From positions 868,001-932,000 of the forward strand of contig CBDDCY010000013.1 of NCBI GenBank assembly GCA_965226435.1: DNA of 64,000 nucleotides. The letters are read 5' to 3'. Position 1 is the stretch's first letter. The number at the start of each line of letters is the position of its first letter. The notes below the pieces were generated by a model. That model was not told where the DNA came from and did not search any database. It was given only the letters and a program-made list of their open reading frames with translations. Of the stretch, positions 16,206 to 24,112 are shown piece after piece. Made by a program: the position numbers and the translations under genes. This stretch comes from UBA6623 sp965226435 (GTDB lineage: Bacteria > Acidobacteriota > Terriglobia > Bryobacterales > UBA6623).

Positions 16206-17159
16206 TTGCTTCACTGCGTTCGGTTTTTCCCCCTCACAGCCAGGTCCCCTTTCATTTTGGCGATCGTGGTGTGCGTTGGGGCGGGTACGAGTTGCTTAGT
16301 ACGCACTCGTGTCGAGCGGGCTCTGCCTTCGGCCCACGCCACCGCTACGATCGAAGAACTCAGTGAGAAACTGGAAGTCTTTGGCCGTATCCGCACGATG
16401 AAATCGACGGTCGAATTGCGGCTGTCGGTCGTTACCGAGGACCAGGCGAACCAAGGGAAGAGCGGTGGAGGGGAGAGTGAGCTTCGGCGGGTTCAGGAAT
16501 TCACGGAAGTCCGCGGTTTCATTTTGATCGAGCGCCCCGCGAAGATCCGCACGATTGCCGAGCTGCCCGTCGTCAAGAGTAAAGCGTTCGACATGGTCTC
16601 CGACGGCATCGAGTTCAAGGTCCATATCCCGCCGAAAAGCCGTTTCTTCGTCGGCAACGCGACAACGAACGGACTGTCGAAGAGACGCGTCGACCGGGTT
16701 CGACCACAACATCTGCTGGAAGCCGTCCTGATCGACCCGCCTCGGGAGAACGAGCCGCACCGCATGCTGGAAAACGTACTCTACGGGGACCGGGCCTATC
16801 AGATCGTTCATCTGATGCGGGCGGGCGCGGAGGGGAAGCTGACGCTTTCGCGCAAGATTTGGTTCGATCGCGATGGTTTCCACATTGCGCGGATGCAGGC
16901 GTTCAGTAAACAAGCGGACTTGATGACGGATGCTTTCTATACCGATTGGAGGGAGGTGGACGGGCTGCCCTACCCGGGGACGATTTTTCTGTCGCGGCCC
17001 AAGGACGGCTATGAAGTGCAGTTGCGCATCGTCAAGCCCGGGCTGAATGAAAAGCTTGCCGAACACAGTTTCGAGCTGAAGGCCCCGAAGGGCGTCGAAA
17101 TCGAGCGGATCGGCGATACAGCGGAGAGCCCGCCGGGGAAGGCGGACGGGCATGATTAA
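16206..17159 (+). CDS. Exported LolA/DUF4292-like lipoprotein carrier-type protein
   Basis: A protein of about 317 residues. The N-terminal hydrophobic stretch ends in GAGTSC, which looks like a lipobox at about residue 30, so the product is probably a lipoprotein. The body is a half-barrel-type sequence with strands such as MKSTVELRLSVV, GFILIERPAKIRTIAELP and KIWFDRDGFHIARMQAFS, resembling outer-membrane lipoprotein carrier (LolA/LolB) and DUF4292 proteins. It overlaps the next gene, an FtsX-type permease, by 8 bp and is followed by a LolD-like ATPase. This supports a role in envelope lipid or lipoprotein transport. The start is uncertain: a TTG at 16206 gives the complete signal, and no good ribosome-binding site is seen. 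Confidence 0.6.
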   Translation: MLHCVRFFPLTARSPFILAIVVCVGAGTSCLVRTRVERALPSAHATATIEELSEKLEVFGRIRTMKSTVELRLSVVTEDQANQGKSGGGESELRRVQEFTEVRGFILIERPAKIRTIAELPVVKSKAFDMVSDGIEFKVHIPPKSRFFVGNATTNGLSKRRVDRVRPQHLLEAVLIDPPRENEPHRMLENVLYGDRAYQIVHLMRAGAEGKLTLSRKIWFDRDGFHIARMQAFSKQADLMTDAFYTDWREVDGLPYPGTIFLSRPKDGYEVQLRIVKPGLNEKLAEHSFELKAPKGVEIERIGDTAESPPGKADGHD

Positions 17160-18249
17160 TCAGATGATCGCGCGCAATCTGACGCACCGGCCGGTGCGGA
17201 CCGGGCTCAGCGTGCTGGCCGTGGCGGTCGAGGTAACGATGATCTTGATGATCGTCGGTGTCTCGGAAGGTTTGCTGTGGGAATCGCAGCGCAGAAGCCG
17301 CGGCGTGGGGGCGGATATCGTGATTCGTCCCTCGACCAGCAGCGCGGCGCAGAGCTTGGGAAACGCCGACATTCCCGAAAAGCTGCTCGACCGCCTCGAG
17401 GAGACTTTCCCCGATATCCGCATCGCGACCGGCACGACGCTCACGACGCTCGGCAACTTGCAGACGGTTACCGGCGTGGAGTGGGAGCGTTTTGTCGAAA
17501 TGTGCGGCGGCATCCGCTATCTCGATGGTGGACCGATCGAAGGCCCCTACGACGCCGCGGTGGACGAGGTCTACGCGCGCTACAAGAAAGTCGGGGTTGG
17601 CGACACGCTCAATTTCCTCAACCACGATTTCCGCGTGGTGGGTGTCGTGGAGAGCGGCAAGATGTCGCGCATCTTCATCCCGCTCGATACGATGCAGGAA
17701 TTGATGGGCTGGCACGGCAGGCTGAGCCAACTGTATTTGAAGCTGGGCGACCCGGCGGCGACGCAGCCGGTGATCGGCAAGATCAAGGCTTTGCTGCCCT
17801 CCTACCCGGTGTACGCGATGGAGGACTTGCTCTCGCAAGCGGCCGCCGACCTGCGGTCGATGTCGTCGCAATTCATCAACGTGATTATCGGTATCGCGGT
17901 CATCATCGGTTTCATGGTGGTGATGCTGTCGATGTATACGTCGATCCTCGAGCGAACCCGCGAGATCGGCATTCTGAAATCGATGGGGGCGTCGAAAGCG
18001 TATATTACGAAGCTGGTCATGCGCGAGACATTGGCGGTTTGCACGGTCGGAATTCTTGTGGGATATTTGTTCGCCTTCGGGGCCAAGACGGCGGTGGAAA
18101 TCTACTTCCCGCTGCTGACGATTCTGATCCTGCCGTCGTGGCTTTTCTGGGGAGCGTGCATAGCGGTGATCGGCTCGCTGGCGGGGTCTTTCTATCCGGC
18201 GACAAAGGCGGCGCAACAGGATCCGATCGAAGCATTGGCGTACGACTGA
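17152..18249 (+). CDS. ABC transporter permease, MacB/LolC-E (FtsX) type
   Basis: A 365-residue protein with one membrane helix near the N-terminus (VLAVAVEVTMILMIVGVSEG). A periplasmic MacB-type domain follows, then three C-terminal helices in the FtsX arrangement, with the conserved SILERTREIGILKSMGA motif between helices 2 and 3. The topology (1+3 helices) fits LolC/E- or MacB-type mechanotransmission rather than classical import. It starts inside the end of the lipoprotein gene (8-bp overlap) and is 7 bp before the ATPase gene, so the three form one operon. Inference: lipoprotein, peptide or lipid extraction from the inner membrane. Confidence 0.85.
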   Translation: MINQMIARNLTHRPVRTGLSVLAVAVEVTMILMIVGVSEGLLWESQRRSRGVGADIVIRPSTSSAAQSLGNADIPEKLLDRLEETFPDIRIATGTTLTTLGNLQTVTGVEWERFVEMCGGIRYLDGGPIEGPYDAAVDEVYARYKKVGVGDTLNFLNHDFRVVGVVESGKMSRIFIPLDTMQELMGWHGRLSQLYLKLGDPAATQPVIGKIKALLPSYPVYAMEDLLSQAAADLRSMSSQFINVIIGIAVIIGFMVVMLSMYTSILERTREIGILKSMGASKAYITKLVMRETLAVCTVGILVGYLFAFGAKTAVEIYFPLLTILILPSWLFWGACIAVIGSLAGSFYPATKAAQQDPIEALAYD

Positions 18250-18256
18250 CAACACC

Positions 18257-18937
18257 GTGGCAAACGAACCCATCATCGAAGTGGAAGCCTTGACGAAGGT
18301 TTACCACATGGGGGGCGTGGAGGTGCCGGCGCTGCGCGGCGTCGACTTCAACGTCGAGGCAGGCGAGTTCTTGGCGATCCTGGGGCCGTCGGGCTCGGGG
18401 AAATCGACGTTGTTCCACATCATCGGCGGCCTCACGCCGCCGAGCACCGGGAAGGTAAGAGTCGCCGGACGCGACCTGACCGGCATGACCGACAGCGAGC
18501 GGACCTCGCTGCGCTGCAGGGGCGTGGGTTTCGTCTTTCAGCGCTTCAATTTGCTGCCCACTCTCAGCGCCGCCGAGAATATCGAAATCGCCCGACACAT
18601 CGCCGGCAACCACGAAACCGACCCGGCCTTCGAGGAATTACTGGGCCTGCTGGGCATAAAGAACAGACTCCACCACAAGCCCTACGCGCTCTCGGGCGGC
18701 GAACAACAGCGTGTCGCGATCGCGCGCGCGATCGTCAACCACCCGCCGATTCTGCTGGCCGATGAGCCGACCGGCAACCTGGATTCGCAGAATTCCGAAG
18801 CCGTCCTCTCGACGCTGAAAACCCTCAATGAGAAGCGCGGCCAGACCATCCTGATGATCACTCACAACCCGGAAGCCGCCGGTTTCTGCGGTGCGCGAAC
18901 GGTGCGCATGCTGGACGGCAAAATCGTCGACGAGTAG
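18257..18937 (+). CDS. ABC transporter ATP-binding protein, LolD/MacB type
   Basis: A 226-residue ATPase with Walker A GPSGSGKST (about residue 38), the Q-loop in FVFQRFNLLP, the signature LSGGEQQRVAIARA, Walker B ILLADEPTGNLD and the switch His in MITHNPEAA. This sequence set is typical of the MacB/LolD/FtsE subfamily, which pairs with FtsX-type permeases such as the one immediately upstream. It starts with GTG at 18257, 7 bp after the permease stop. It ends the operon. Confidence 0.9.
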   Translation: MANEPIIEVEALTKVYHMGGVEVPALRGVDFNVEAGEFLAILGPSGSGKSTLFHIIGGLTPPSTGKVRVAGRDLTGMTDSERTSLRCRGVGFVFQRFNLLPTLSAAENIEIARHIAGNHETDPAFEELLGLLGIKNRLHHKPYALSGGEQQRVAIARAIVNHPPILLADEPTGNLDSQNSEAVLSTLKTLNEKRGQTILMITHNPEAAGFCGARTVRMLDGKIVDE

Positions 18938-19058
18938 CCGCTGTTCCGGGAGTTCGGCGCGGAGAGTGGACCTTTCTCACAGCGTCGCTTTGGACGGGAT
19001 CGGGGTCGCGTCCGGGTCGCGCCGGCGCGTGCTACAGTGAGATTCACCCCGTCGTCCC

Positions 19059-19922
19059 GTGAACGAAGCCGACTCCTCCCGACCCCAGTCCGACGATGTT
19101 GTCGGCAGCCCGGAAACCGCGTCCGCCGCGGTCGAGAATGATCGCCCGGATTCCGATTTCACGATTCAAATCGAGCGTTACGAGGGTCCTCTCGACCTGC
19201 TGCTGGATCTGATCCGCAAGCACAAGCTCAACATTTTCGACATCCCGATCGCGCGGATCACCGACCAATATCTGGACTACGTTCGCAGCGCCGACGAGTT
19301 GAATGTCGACCTCGGCGGCGAGTTCGTCTTCATGGCGGCGACGCTGATTCAGATCAAGTCGAAGATGCTGTTGCCGCGGGATCCAACGATCCCCGAGGAA
19401 CAGCAGGAGGACCCGCGGGAAGAGTTGATGCAGCGGCTGATCGAATACGACACGTTCAAGCAAGCATCGCAGATGCTGCTGCAAAAGCGCGTCGTCGAGG
19501 AAAACACTTGGTCGAACCCTCCCCTGGAGGCGTTTCTCGACGAGGACGAAGATCCCGGCTTGGCGGTGTCGGTCTTCGACCTCGTCCGAACATTTCAAGA
19601 TGTTCTCGAGCGCGCGAAGAATCGCCCCCGCTTCGACGTCCCCGATGATGACGTCTCGGTGGAGAATCGGATCGCCTATCTGAAGAACATGTTGTTGAGC
19701 GAAGGGCGGGCGATTCCGTTGCGCGGCATTTTCGAAAGGCAGCCGAGCCGCCGCGCTCTGATTTCCACATTCCTGGCGGTGCTCGAAATGGTCCGCATGC
19801 AAGCCGTCGTCTTACGGCAGGATAAGCTCTTCGGAGAAATCGTGATCCGCAAACATAAGATGTTCGATGTGGTCTTCAGCGGCGACCAACCGCAGCCCGC
19901 TCTCGAAGGAGAATCAGGATAA
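19059..19922 (+). CDS. scpA: Segregation and condensation protein A (kleisin)
   Basis: A 287-residue kleisin. After about 30 disordered acidic residues comes the diagnostic IERYEGPLDLLLDLIRKHKL. Then follow FDIPIARITDQYLDYV and GGEFVFMAATLIQIKSKMLL, and a C-terminal winged helix (ALISTFLAVLEMVRMQAV). ScpA bridges the heads of the SMC dimer and, with ScpB, forms the condensin needed for chromosome segregation. It starts at GTG 19059. The next gene starts on the base after its stop codon, so scpA and scpB are certainly co-expressed. The smc gene itself is not in the window. Confidence 0.92.
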   Translation: MNEADSSRPQSDDVVGSPETASAAVENDRPDSDFTIQIERYEGPLDLLLDLIRKHKLNIFDIPIARITDQYLDYVRSADELNVDLGGEFVFMAATLIQIKSKMLLPRDPTIPEEQQEDPREELMQRLIEYDTFKQASQMLLQKRVVEENTWSNPPLEAFLDEDEDPGLAVSVFDLVRTFQDVLERAKNRPRFDVPDDDVSVENRIAYLKNMLLSEGRAIPLRGIFERQPSRRALISTFLAVLEMVRMQAVVLRQDKLFGEIVIRKHKMFDVVFSGDQPQPALEGESG

Positions 19923-20678
19923 GTGAGTGACCAGGAACAACCGGTTTTGCCCGGGACGTTGCCCGACGAAAAGGTCCGGCGAGCCCTACTCGAAGCCGTT
20001 ATTTACGTGGCCGATCAGCCTTTGACCCCGGCGCTAATCAGCGAGGGTTTGGGGTGGCCCGTTGACACCGTGAAAAGCGACCTGGGCGCGCTGATCGAGC
20101 AATATCAAAGCGCGGAACGCGGCGTCGAGGTTCGCGTGGTCGCCGGCGGCTACAAGATGTTCACCAAAGCGGAGCACCACGAGGCCGTGCGCGGTTTTGT
20201 GAAAACGCTGCGGCCGAAGTTCAAGTTGTCGCTGCCGGCGCTCGAGACGCTCTCGGTGATCGCGTATAAGCAGCCGGTCACGATTCCGGAAGTGCAAGCG
20301 GTTCGCGGCGTCAATGTCAGCGGCGTCGTCCACACCTTGCTCAACCGTAAATTGATCACCACCGCCGGGCGCAAAAAAGTGATCGGGCGCCCGATGATGT
20401 ACAAGACGACGAAGGAATTCCTGGTGCAATTCGGGCTCAGCGATTTGTCGGAGCTGCCTAACTTGAAAGAGCTCGAGGAGTTGAGCCGCGGGGCGTTGGG
20501 CGAAGGCGAGGAGCAGGAAGACTCGGCGGGAGAGAAAGCCGCGGCGGAGCCCGCCGAGCAGCGAGAGGATAGGCCGGTCGAGCCAACCGACGATCAGGCA
20601 GCGGCCAATGAGCCCGCCGATGAAGAGGGCGAAAGTGGCAGCGTGGCGACGGCGGACAGCGCCGAAGCCGAAGCCTAA
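19923..20678 (+). CDS. scpB: Segregation and condensation protein B
   Basis: A 251-residue protein with two winged-helix domains typical of ScpB: VRRALLEAVIYVADQPLTPA at the start and LPALETLSVIAYKQPVTIPE in the second, followed by VRGVNVSGVVHTLLNRKLI and GRPMMYKTTKEFL. Beyond residue about 185 is a long acidic, Ala/Glu-rich tail that is not part of the usual fold. ScpB dimers hold the ScpA kleisin in the SMC complex. GTG start at 19923, with no gap to scpA. Confidence 0.92.
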   Translation: MSDQEQPVLPGTLPDEKVRRALLEAVIYVADQPLTPALISEGLGWPVDTVKSDLGALIEQYQSAERGVEVRVVAGGYKMFTKAEHHEAVRGFVKTLRPKFKLSLPALETLSVIAYKQPVTIPEVQAVRGVNVSGVVHTLLNRKLITTAGRKKVIGRPMMYKTTKEFLVQFGLSDLSELPNLKELEELSRGALGEGEEQEDSAGEKAAAEPAEQREDRPVEPTDDQAAANEPADEEGESGSVATADSAEAEA

Positions 20679-20759
20679 CCCGGGGGCCCTCGAAACTGCG
20701 CGGTCGAAACCTCCGTCTCACAAGGCGGCGGCAAGGTATATCCGGGTAAGATACTTGCG

Positions 20760-21719
20760 ATGAAACGAAGAACCTTTTTGGCCTCGGCGGCCGCGGCGGC
20801 GGCGATGCCGCGCGGCTTGGCCCAACTGAAACCCTTCTCGCCGCGAGGGCTGAAGCTCTCGGTCACCTGCGATATGTTTCGCGGTCCCGACCGCGGCTTG
20901 CCCGAGGATGCCCATAAGCCCGAGGCCTGGGGCCGCCCGGCGCAAGGCGTTCAGCAGCGAAAATACACGCCCGAGCAGGCGCTGGCCCTGGTCCACGCGG
21001 CCGGATACCAAGCCTTCGAGATGTTCAACTGGCGCGATGCCGCTGAACTCGAGGCCTATCAAAAAGCTCAGCGGAAATATGGTCTCGATTGCGCCTGCTT
21101 GGTCGCCAACAAGGGCGTGCGCGCGCCGGGCTGCGGTTTGAACAACCCCGCCGAGCACGAGGGTTTTCTGCGTGAGATCGAAAACGCCTCCGTCGCCGCG
21201 AAGACGGTGGGTTCCAAACGACTCGTAGTGCTCAGCGGCATGGAGCGAGAGGGCGTTTCCCGCGCCGAACAACTCGACCATTCGGTCGCCGGGCTCAAGG
21301 CCGCCGTGCCGCTTCTTGAACGCCACGACATGACGATCGTGGTCGAGACGATCAACACGCTTGTCACGCGGCCCGGTTACTTTCTGTGCTGTTCCAAGGA
21401 AGCATTCGGCGTGATGGAGCGAGTCGCGAGCGATCGCGTCAAGCTGCTGTTCGACATCTACCATGTGCAAATCATGGACGGGCATTTGATCCCGCAGATC
21501 CGCAACAAGATCGATATGATCGGGCACTTCCAGGTCGGCGATCACCCGGGACGCCATGAACCCGGAACGGGTGAAATCCACCACCGCAATGTTTTTCGGC
21601 AGATTTACGAGCTGCAGCAAGCCGGGAAATTCGACGGCTATGTCGGGTTGGAATATCACCCCATCGTGCCGTTGGGTCAGACGTTGGGCGCGGTTCGCGA
21701 GCTGGCGAATTTCGATTAG
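20760..21719 (+). CDS. Exported hydroxypyruvate isomerase-like TIM-barrel enzyme
   Basis: A 319-residue protein with a twin-arginine-like leader (MKRRTFLASAAAAAAMPRG). The TIM barrel of the hydroxypyruvate isomerase/AP-endonuclease-2 family follows. Candidate metal-binding residues are the Glu of TIVVETINTL, the Asp of VKLLFDIYHVQ and the Glu of YVGLEYHPI, plus GHFQVGDHPGRHEPGTGEI, a typical Hyi stretch. Hyi enzymes interconvert hydroxypyruvate and tartronate semialdehyde, but exported paralogues in this kind of genome probably act on other keto-sugars. It is a second isomerase of the same fold as the one at 12936, although not a close duplicate. A TAAGAT box lies about 10 bp before the ATG. 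Confidence 0.8.
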   Translation: MKRRTFLASAAAAAAMPRGLAQLKPFSPRGLKLSVTCDMFRGPDRGLPEDAHKPEAWGRPAQGVQQRKYTPEQALALVHAAGYQAFEMFNWRDAAELEAYQKAQRKYGLDCACLVANKGVRAPGCGLNNPAEHEGFLREIENASVAAKTVGSKRLVVLSGMEREGVSRAEQLDHSVAGLKAAVPLLERHDMTIVVETINTLVTRPGYFLCCSKEAFGVMERVASDRVKLLFDIYHVQIMDGHLIPQIRNKIDMIGHFQVGDHPGRHEPGTGEIHHRNVFRQIYELQQAGKFDGYVGLEYHPIVPLGQTLGAVRELANFD

Positions 21720-21795
21720 TCCGGCCCGGCGGTCGGGGTTCGTGGGGTTCCGCGCGACATAAGTGTGGGCCTTGCCTCTCGCATACGAGCCCTAA

Positions 21796-21968
21796 CCTGA
21801 AACTTCAAATTTTGCGCTACCCGGAGATTCACAACTGCTACGAATAGGTCGGACGTTCACCCACCCGAGCCGCGCCGCCGTGCGGCGCGGTCCCGGCGAA
21901 CCCTTCGACCACGTTTCTTTTCTGGAAGACCCGGCGCGGCCGGTGGCGCCACTAGCCTGAAACTTCAA
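21796..21968 (-). repeat. Dispersed intergenic repeat, copy 2, flanked by 13-bp direct repeats
   Basis: Inverted copy of the repeat at 10650-10803. CCTGAAACTTCAA occurs at both edges (21796-21808 and 21956-21968), either as a target duplication or as the start of a second, truncated unit. It lies in the 533-bp gene-free gap 21720-22252. Confidence 0.75.
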
Positions 21969-21986
21969 TTGGGCGGGTTGGCGAAT

Positions 21987-22106
21987 GGGCAGGCCTGGAG
22001 ACCTGCCCCACTGGGAACGGGCGCGGTTGGACGTCAATTTGGAAGATCGAGAGACAAGCTGAGAGCTTGTCTCGACCGTGGGCTGGGACCGGCAAGAGTG
22101 CCGGTC
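21987..22106. repeat. Cluster of three perfect GC-rich hairpins
   Basis: Hairpins: GGGCAGG/CCTGCCC (21987-22008), GAGACAAGCT/AGCTTGTCTC (22051-22073, 3-nt loop) and GACCGGCA/TGCCGGTC (22087-22106, 4-nt loop). They are separated by unrelated sequence and followed at 22215-22248 by a 17-bp unit in tandem (15 of 17 identical). No gene is seen, and the whole gap up to 22252 looks like an accumulation of repeat elements. Confidence 0.6.
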
Positions 22107-22252
22107 GCTACCGGGGACGTGGCTGTTCGAAATTCAATTCGTTCCTACCAATCAACGAGGAGTTTCGCGATCGGGAGTGGGGTTGAATACGTTCACTTGG
22201 ACCGACACGACGCGGGGTTGTACGCGACCACGGGTTGTAGGCGACCATTGGT

Positions 22253-23959
22253 TCAGCCCAACTCGCCCTTCTTGTGTTGGTCGGCGATGTAGTCGCAGGC
22301 ACGCGCCGTTATCGCCATCATCGTCAGGGTTGGATTCTGACAAGCGCTCGACACCCAGGCCGCCCCATCGGTGACGAAGAGATTCTTGACGTCGTGAGCC
22401 TGGTTGAAGCGATTGAGGACCGACGATTTCGGGTCGGCGCCCATCCGCGCCGTGCCCATCTCGTGAATGCAAAAGCCGGGAACCGAGGGCCGGCCCGTCT
22501 CCCTGACGTTGCTATGACCCGAGGCCTCCAACATTTCGGCGCCTTGTTGGCGGGCGTCTTGCCACAACGCCAGTTCGTTATCCGACCAGCTCATGTCGAT
22601 CTTGACGGAGGGAATACCCCAAGCGTCGGTGCGGTCTTTGTCGATCGTGACGCGGTTCTCGTAGCGCGCCAAACACTCGGCCCAGACGCCGATGCCGGTT
22701 CGCCAGCGCGCCTCGTCATGGACGGCCTGTTTGAAGTCCGCCCCGAACCCGGAAGCCCGGAAACCGAAGGCCGGGGAAGAGCGCCCTTGATAGCCGTATC
22801 CGCGAATCATGCCGTTGGTGACGGCGCGGTCGACATTGCGGAAACGCGGAATGTAGATGCCGTTGGGCCTGCGCGGCGCCCCGACCCAGGCCTTGGCCGT
22901 GAGTTCGGGGAGGTCGCCCGATGCGCCGCCGCCGTAGATGTGGTCCATCAGGTAGCGGCCCAGCACGCCGCTGGAGTTCGCCAATCCTCCGGGAGCCGAA
23001 TTGAGCAACAAGCGCGTCGATTCGATCGTCGAGGCGCAAAGCACGACGACTTTGGCGCGAATCTCGCGCGGCGCCCGCGTGACGCGATCAATATAGGCGA
23101 CACCCGATGCACGGCCGGTCGAGCGATCCGTCGTAACGTGACTTGCCACCGCGTCGGTCACGAGGGTTAAGTTGCCCGTATTCGCGGCGGCCGCCAGGGT
23201 CGTGAAGGGGCTGGCGTAGTAGGAATGCGTAATGCAGCCCTGCTCGCACGGCCCGCAGTAGTGGCAGGCGGCGCGGCCGTTGTGGTCCTTAGTCAAGATC
23301 GCCACGCGGCCGATCGTCACCACGCGGCCCATCTTGTCGCGAACGCGCTGGGACAACAGCTTCTCGCCGCGCGTCATCGCCATCGGCGGCAAGAAGACGC
23401 TGTCGGGCAATTGGTCGAGGCCTTCCTGTTGTCCGCTGAAACCGATGAATTTCTCGACCTTTTCGTAGTAGGGGACCAAGTCTTTGTAGGAGATCGGCCA
23501 ATTGTCACCGTAACCGTCTCGCGAGGCGGCCTTGAAATCGATGTCGCCCATGCGATAGCTCTGCCGTCCCCACGACAGCGACCGCCCGCCGAGCACGCGC
23601 ATGCGAATCCAGTGGAACGGTTTCTCTTTCGGCGTCCGATAGGGGTTGTCGATGTCGTTGACGAACCACTTGTAGTTCGACTCTCGGCAGGCGTAGACGA
23701 GGCCCTGGATGGCGCGCTCCCGCAACAGCTCGGGGGATTTCGGGCCGCGCCGAACATAGTCGGAGTTGCCCCGATACTTGAGTTCGTAGGGCTGAACGTG
23801 CTCGGTGTAATCAGCGGGGGTGATCTTCGCGCCGGCTTCGAGCACGGCGACCTTCATCCCGGCCTCGGTCAATTCCTTGGCGGCGAGGCCGCCGTTGGTG
23901 CCGGAACCCACGACGACGGCATCGAAAACATCTTGGTTGCGGGTGATCGTCTGCAGCAC
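22253..23959 (-). CDS. GMC-family FAD-dependent oxidoreductase
   Basis: A 568-residue protein with an N-terminal dinucleotide fold (AVVVGSGTNGGLAAKELTEA, residues about 14-33), LEAGAKI and the GMC signature region MRVLGGRSLSWGRQSYRM. A cysteine cluster, CHYCGPCEQGC, lies at about 236-246. The C-terminal GMC_oxred_C domain has GFCIHEMGTARMG and ACQNPTLTMMAITARA. Such enzymes oxidise sugar or other alcohols. The Cys cluster is characteristic of a branch found in Acidobacteria and Gemmatimonadetes and of gluconate/sorbosone dehydrogenase-like enzymes. No Tat signal is visible, and no small subunit is adjacent. The partner electron acceptor is unknown. Confidence 0.85.
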   Translation of the reverse strand: MLQTITRNQDVFDAVVVGSGTNGGLAAKELTEAGMKVAVLEAGAKITPADYTEHVQPYELKYRGNSDYVRRGPKSPELLRERAIQGLVYACRESNYKWFVNDIDNPYRTPKEKPFHWIRMRVLGGRSLSWGRQSYRMGDIDFKAASRDGYGDNWPISYKDLVPYYEKVEKFIGFSGQQEGLDQLPDSVFLPPMAMTRGEKLLSQRVRDKMGRVVTIGRVAILTKDHNGRAACHYCGPCEQGCITHSYYASPFTTLAAAANTGNLTLVTDAVASHVTTDRSTGRASGVAYIDRVTRAPREIRAKVVVLCASTIESTRLLLNSAPGGLANSSGVLGRYLMDHIYGGGASGDLPELTAKAWVGAPRRPNGIYIPRFRNVDRAVTNGMIRGYGYQGRSSPAFGFRASGFGADFKQAVHDEARWRTGIGVWAECLARYENRVTIDKDRTDAWGIPSVKIDMSWSDNELALWQDARQQGAEMLEASGHSNVRETGRPSVPGFCIHEMGTARMGADPKSSVLNRFNQAHDVKNLFVTDGAAWVSSACQNPTLTMMAITARACDYIADQHKKGELG

Positions 23960-24112
23960 ACGTCCAGTCTATCAAGGGCGTTTCCCGAATACGCGAGCTG
24001 AGCGTGTCGCCGGCCCGCGCTTCTCATCGCCTGACGGGCAAAGCAACGCGTGGTCACGACGTGCCCCTTCAAGGCGAGCGATAATCGTGTTTGCCGTTTG
24101 GGAGACATCATC

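Noticed and set aside
17032..18276. A 414-codon frame opposite the ABC permease gene
   Set aside because: Arg/His-rich antisense shadow; the permease frame has clear FtsX motifs and operon spacing.
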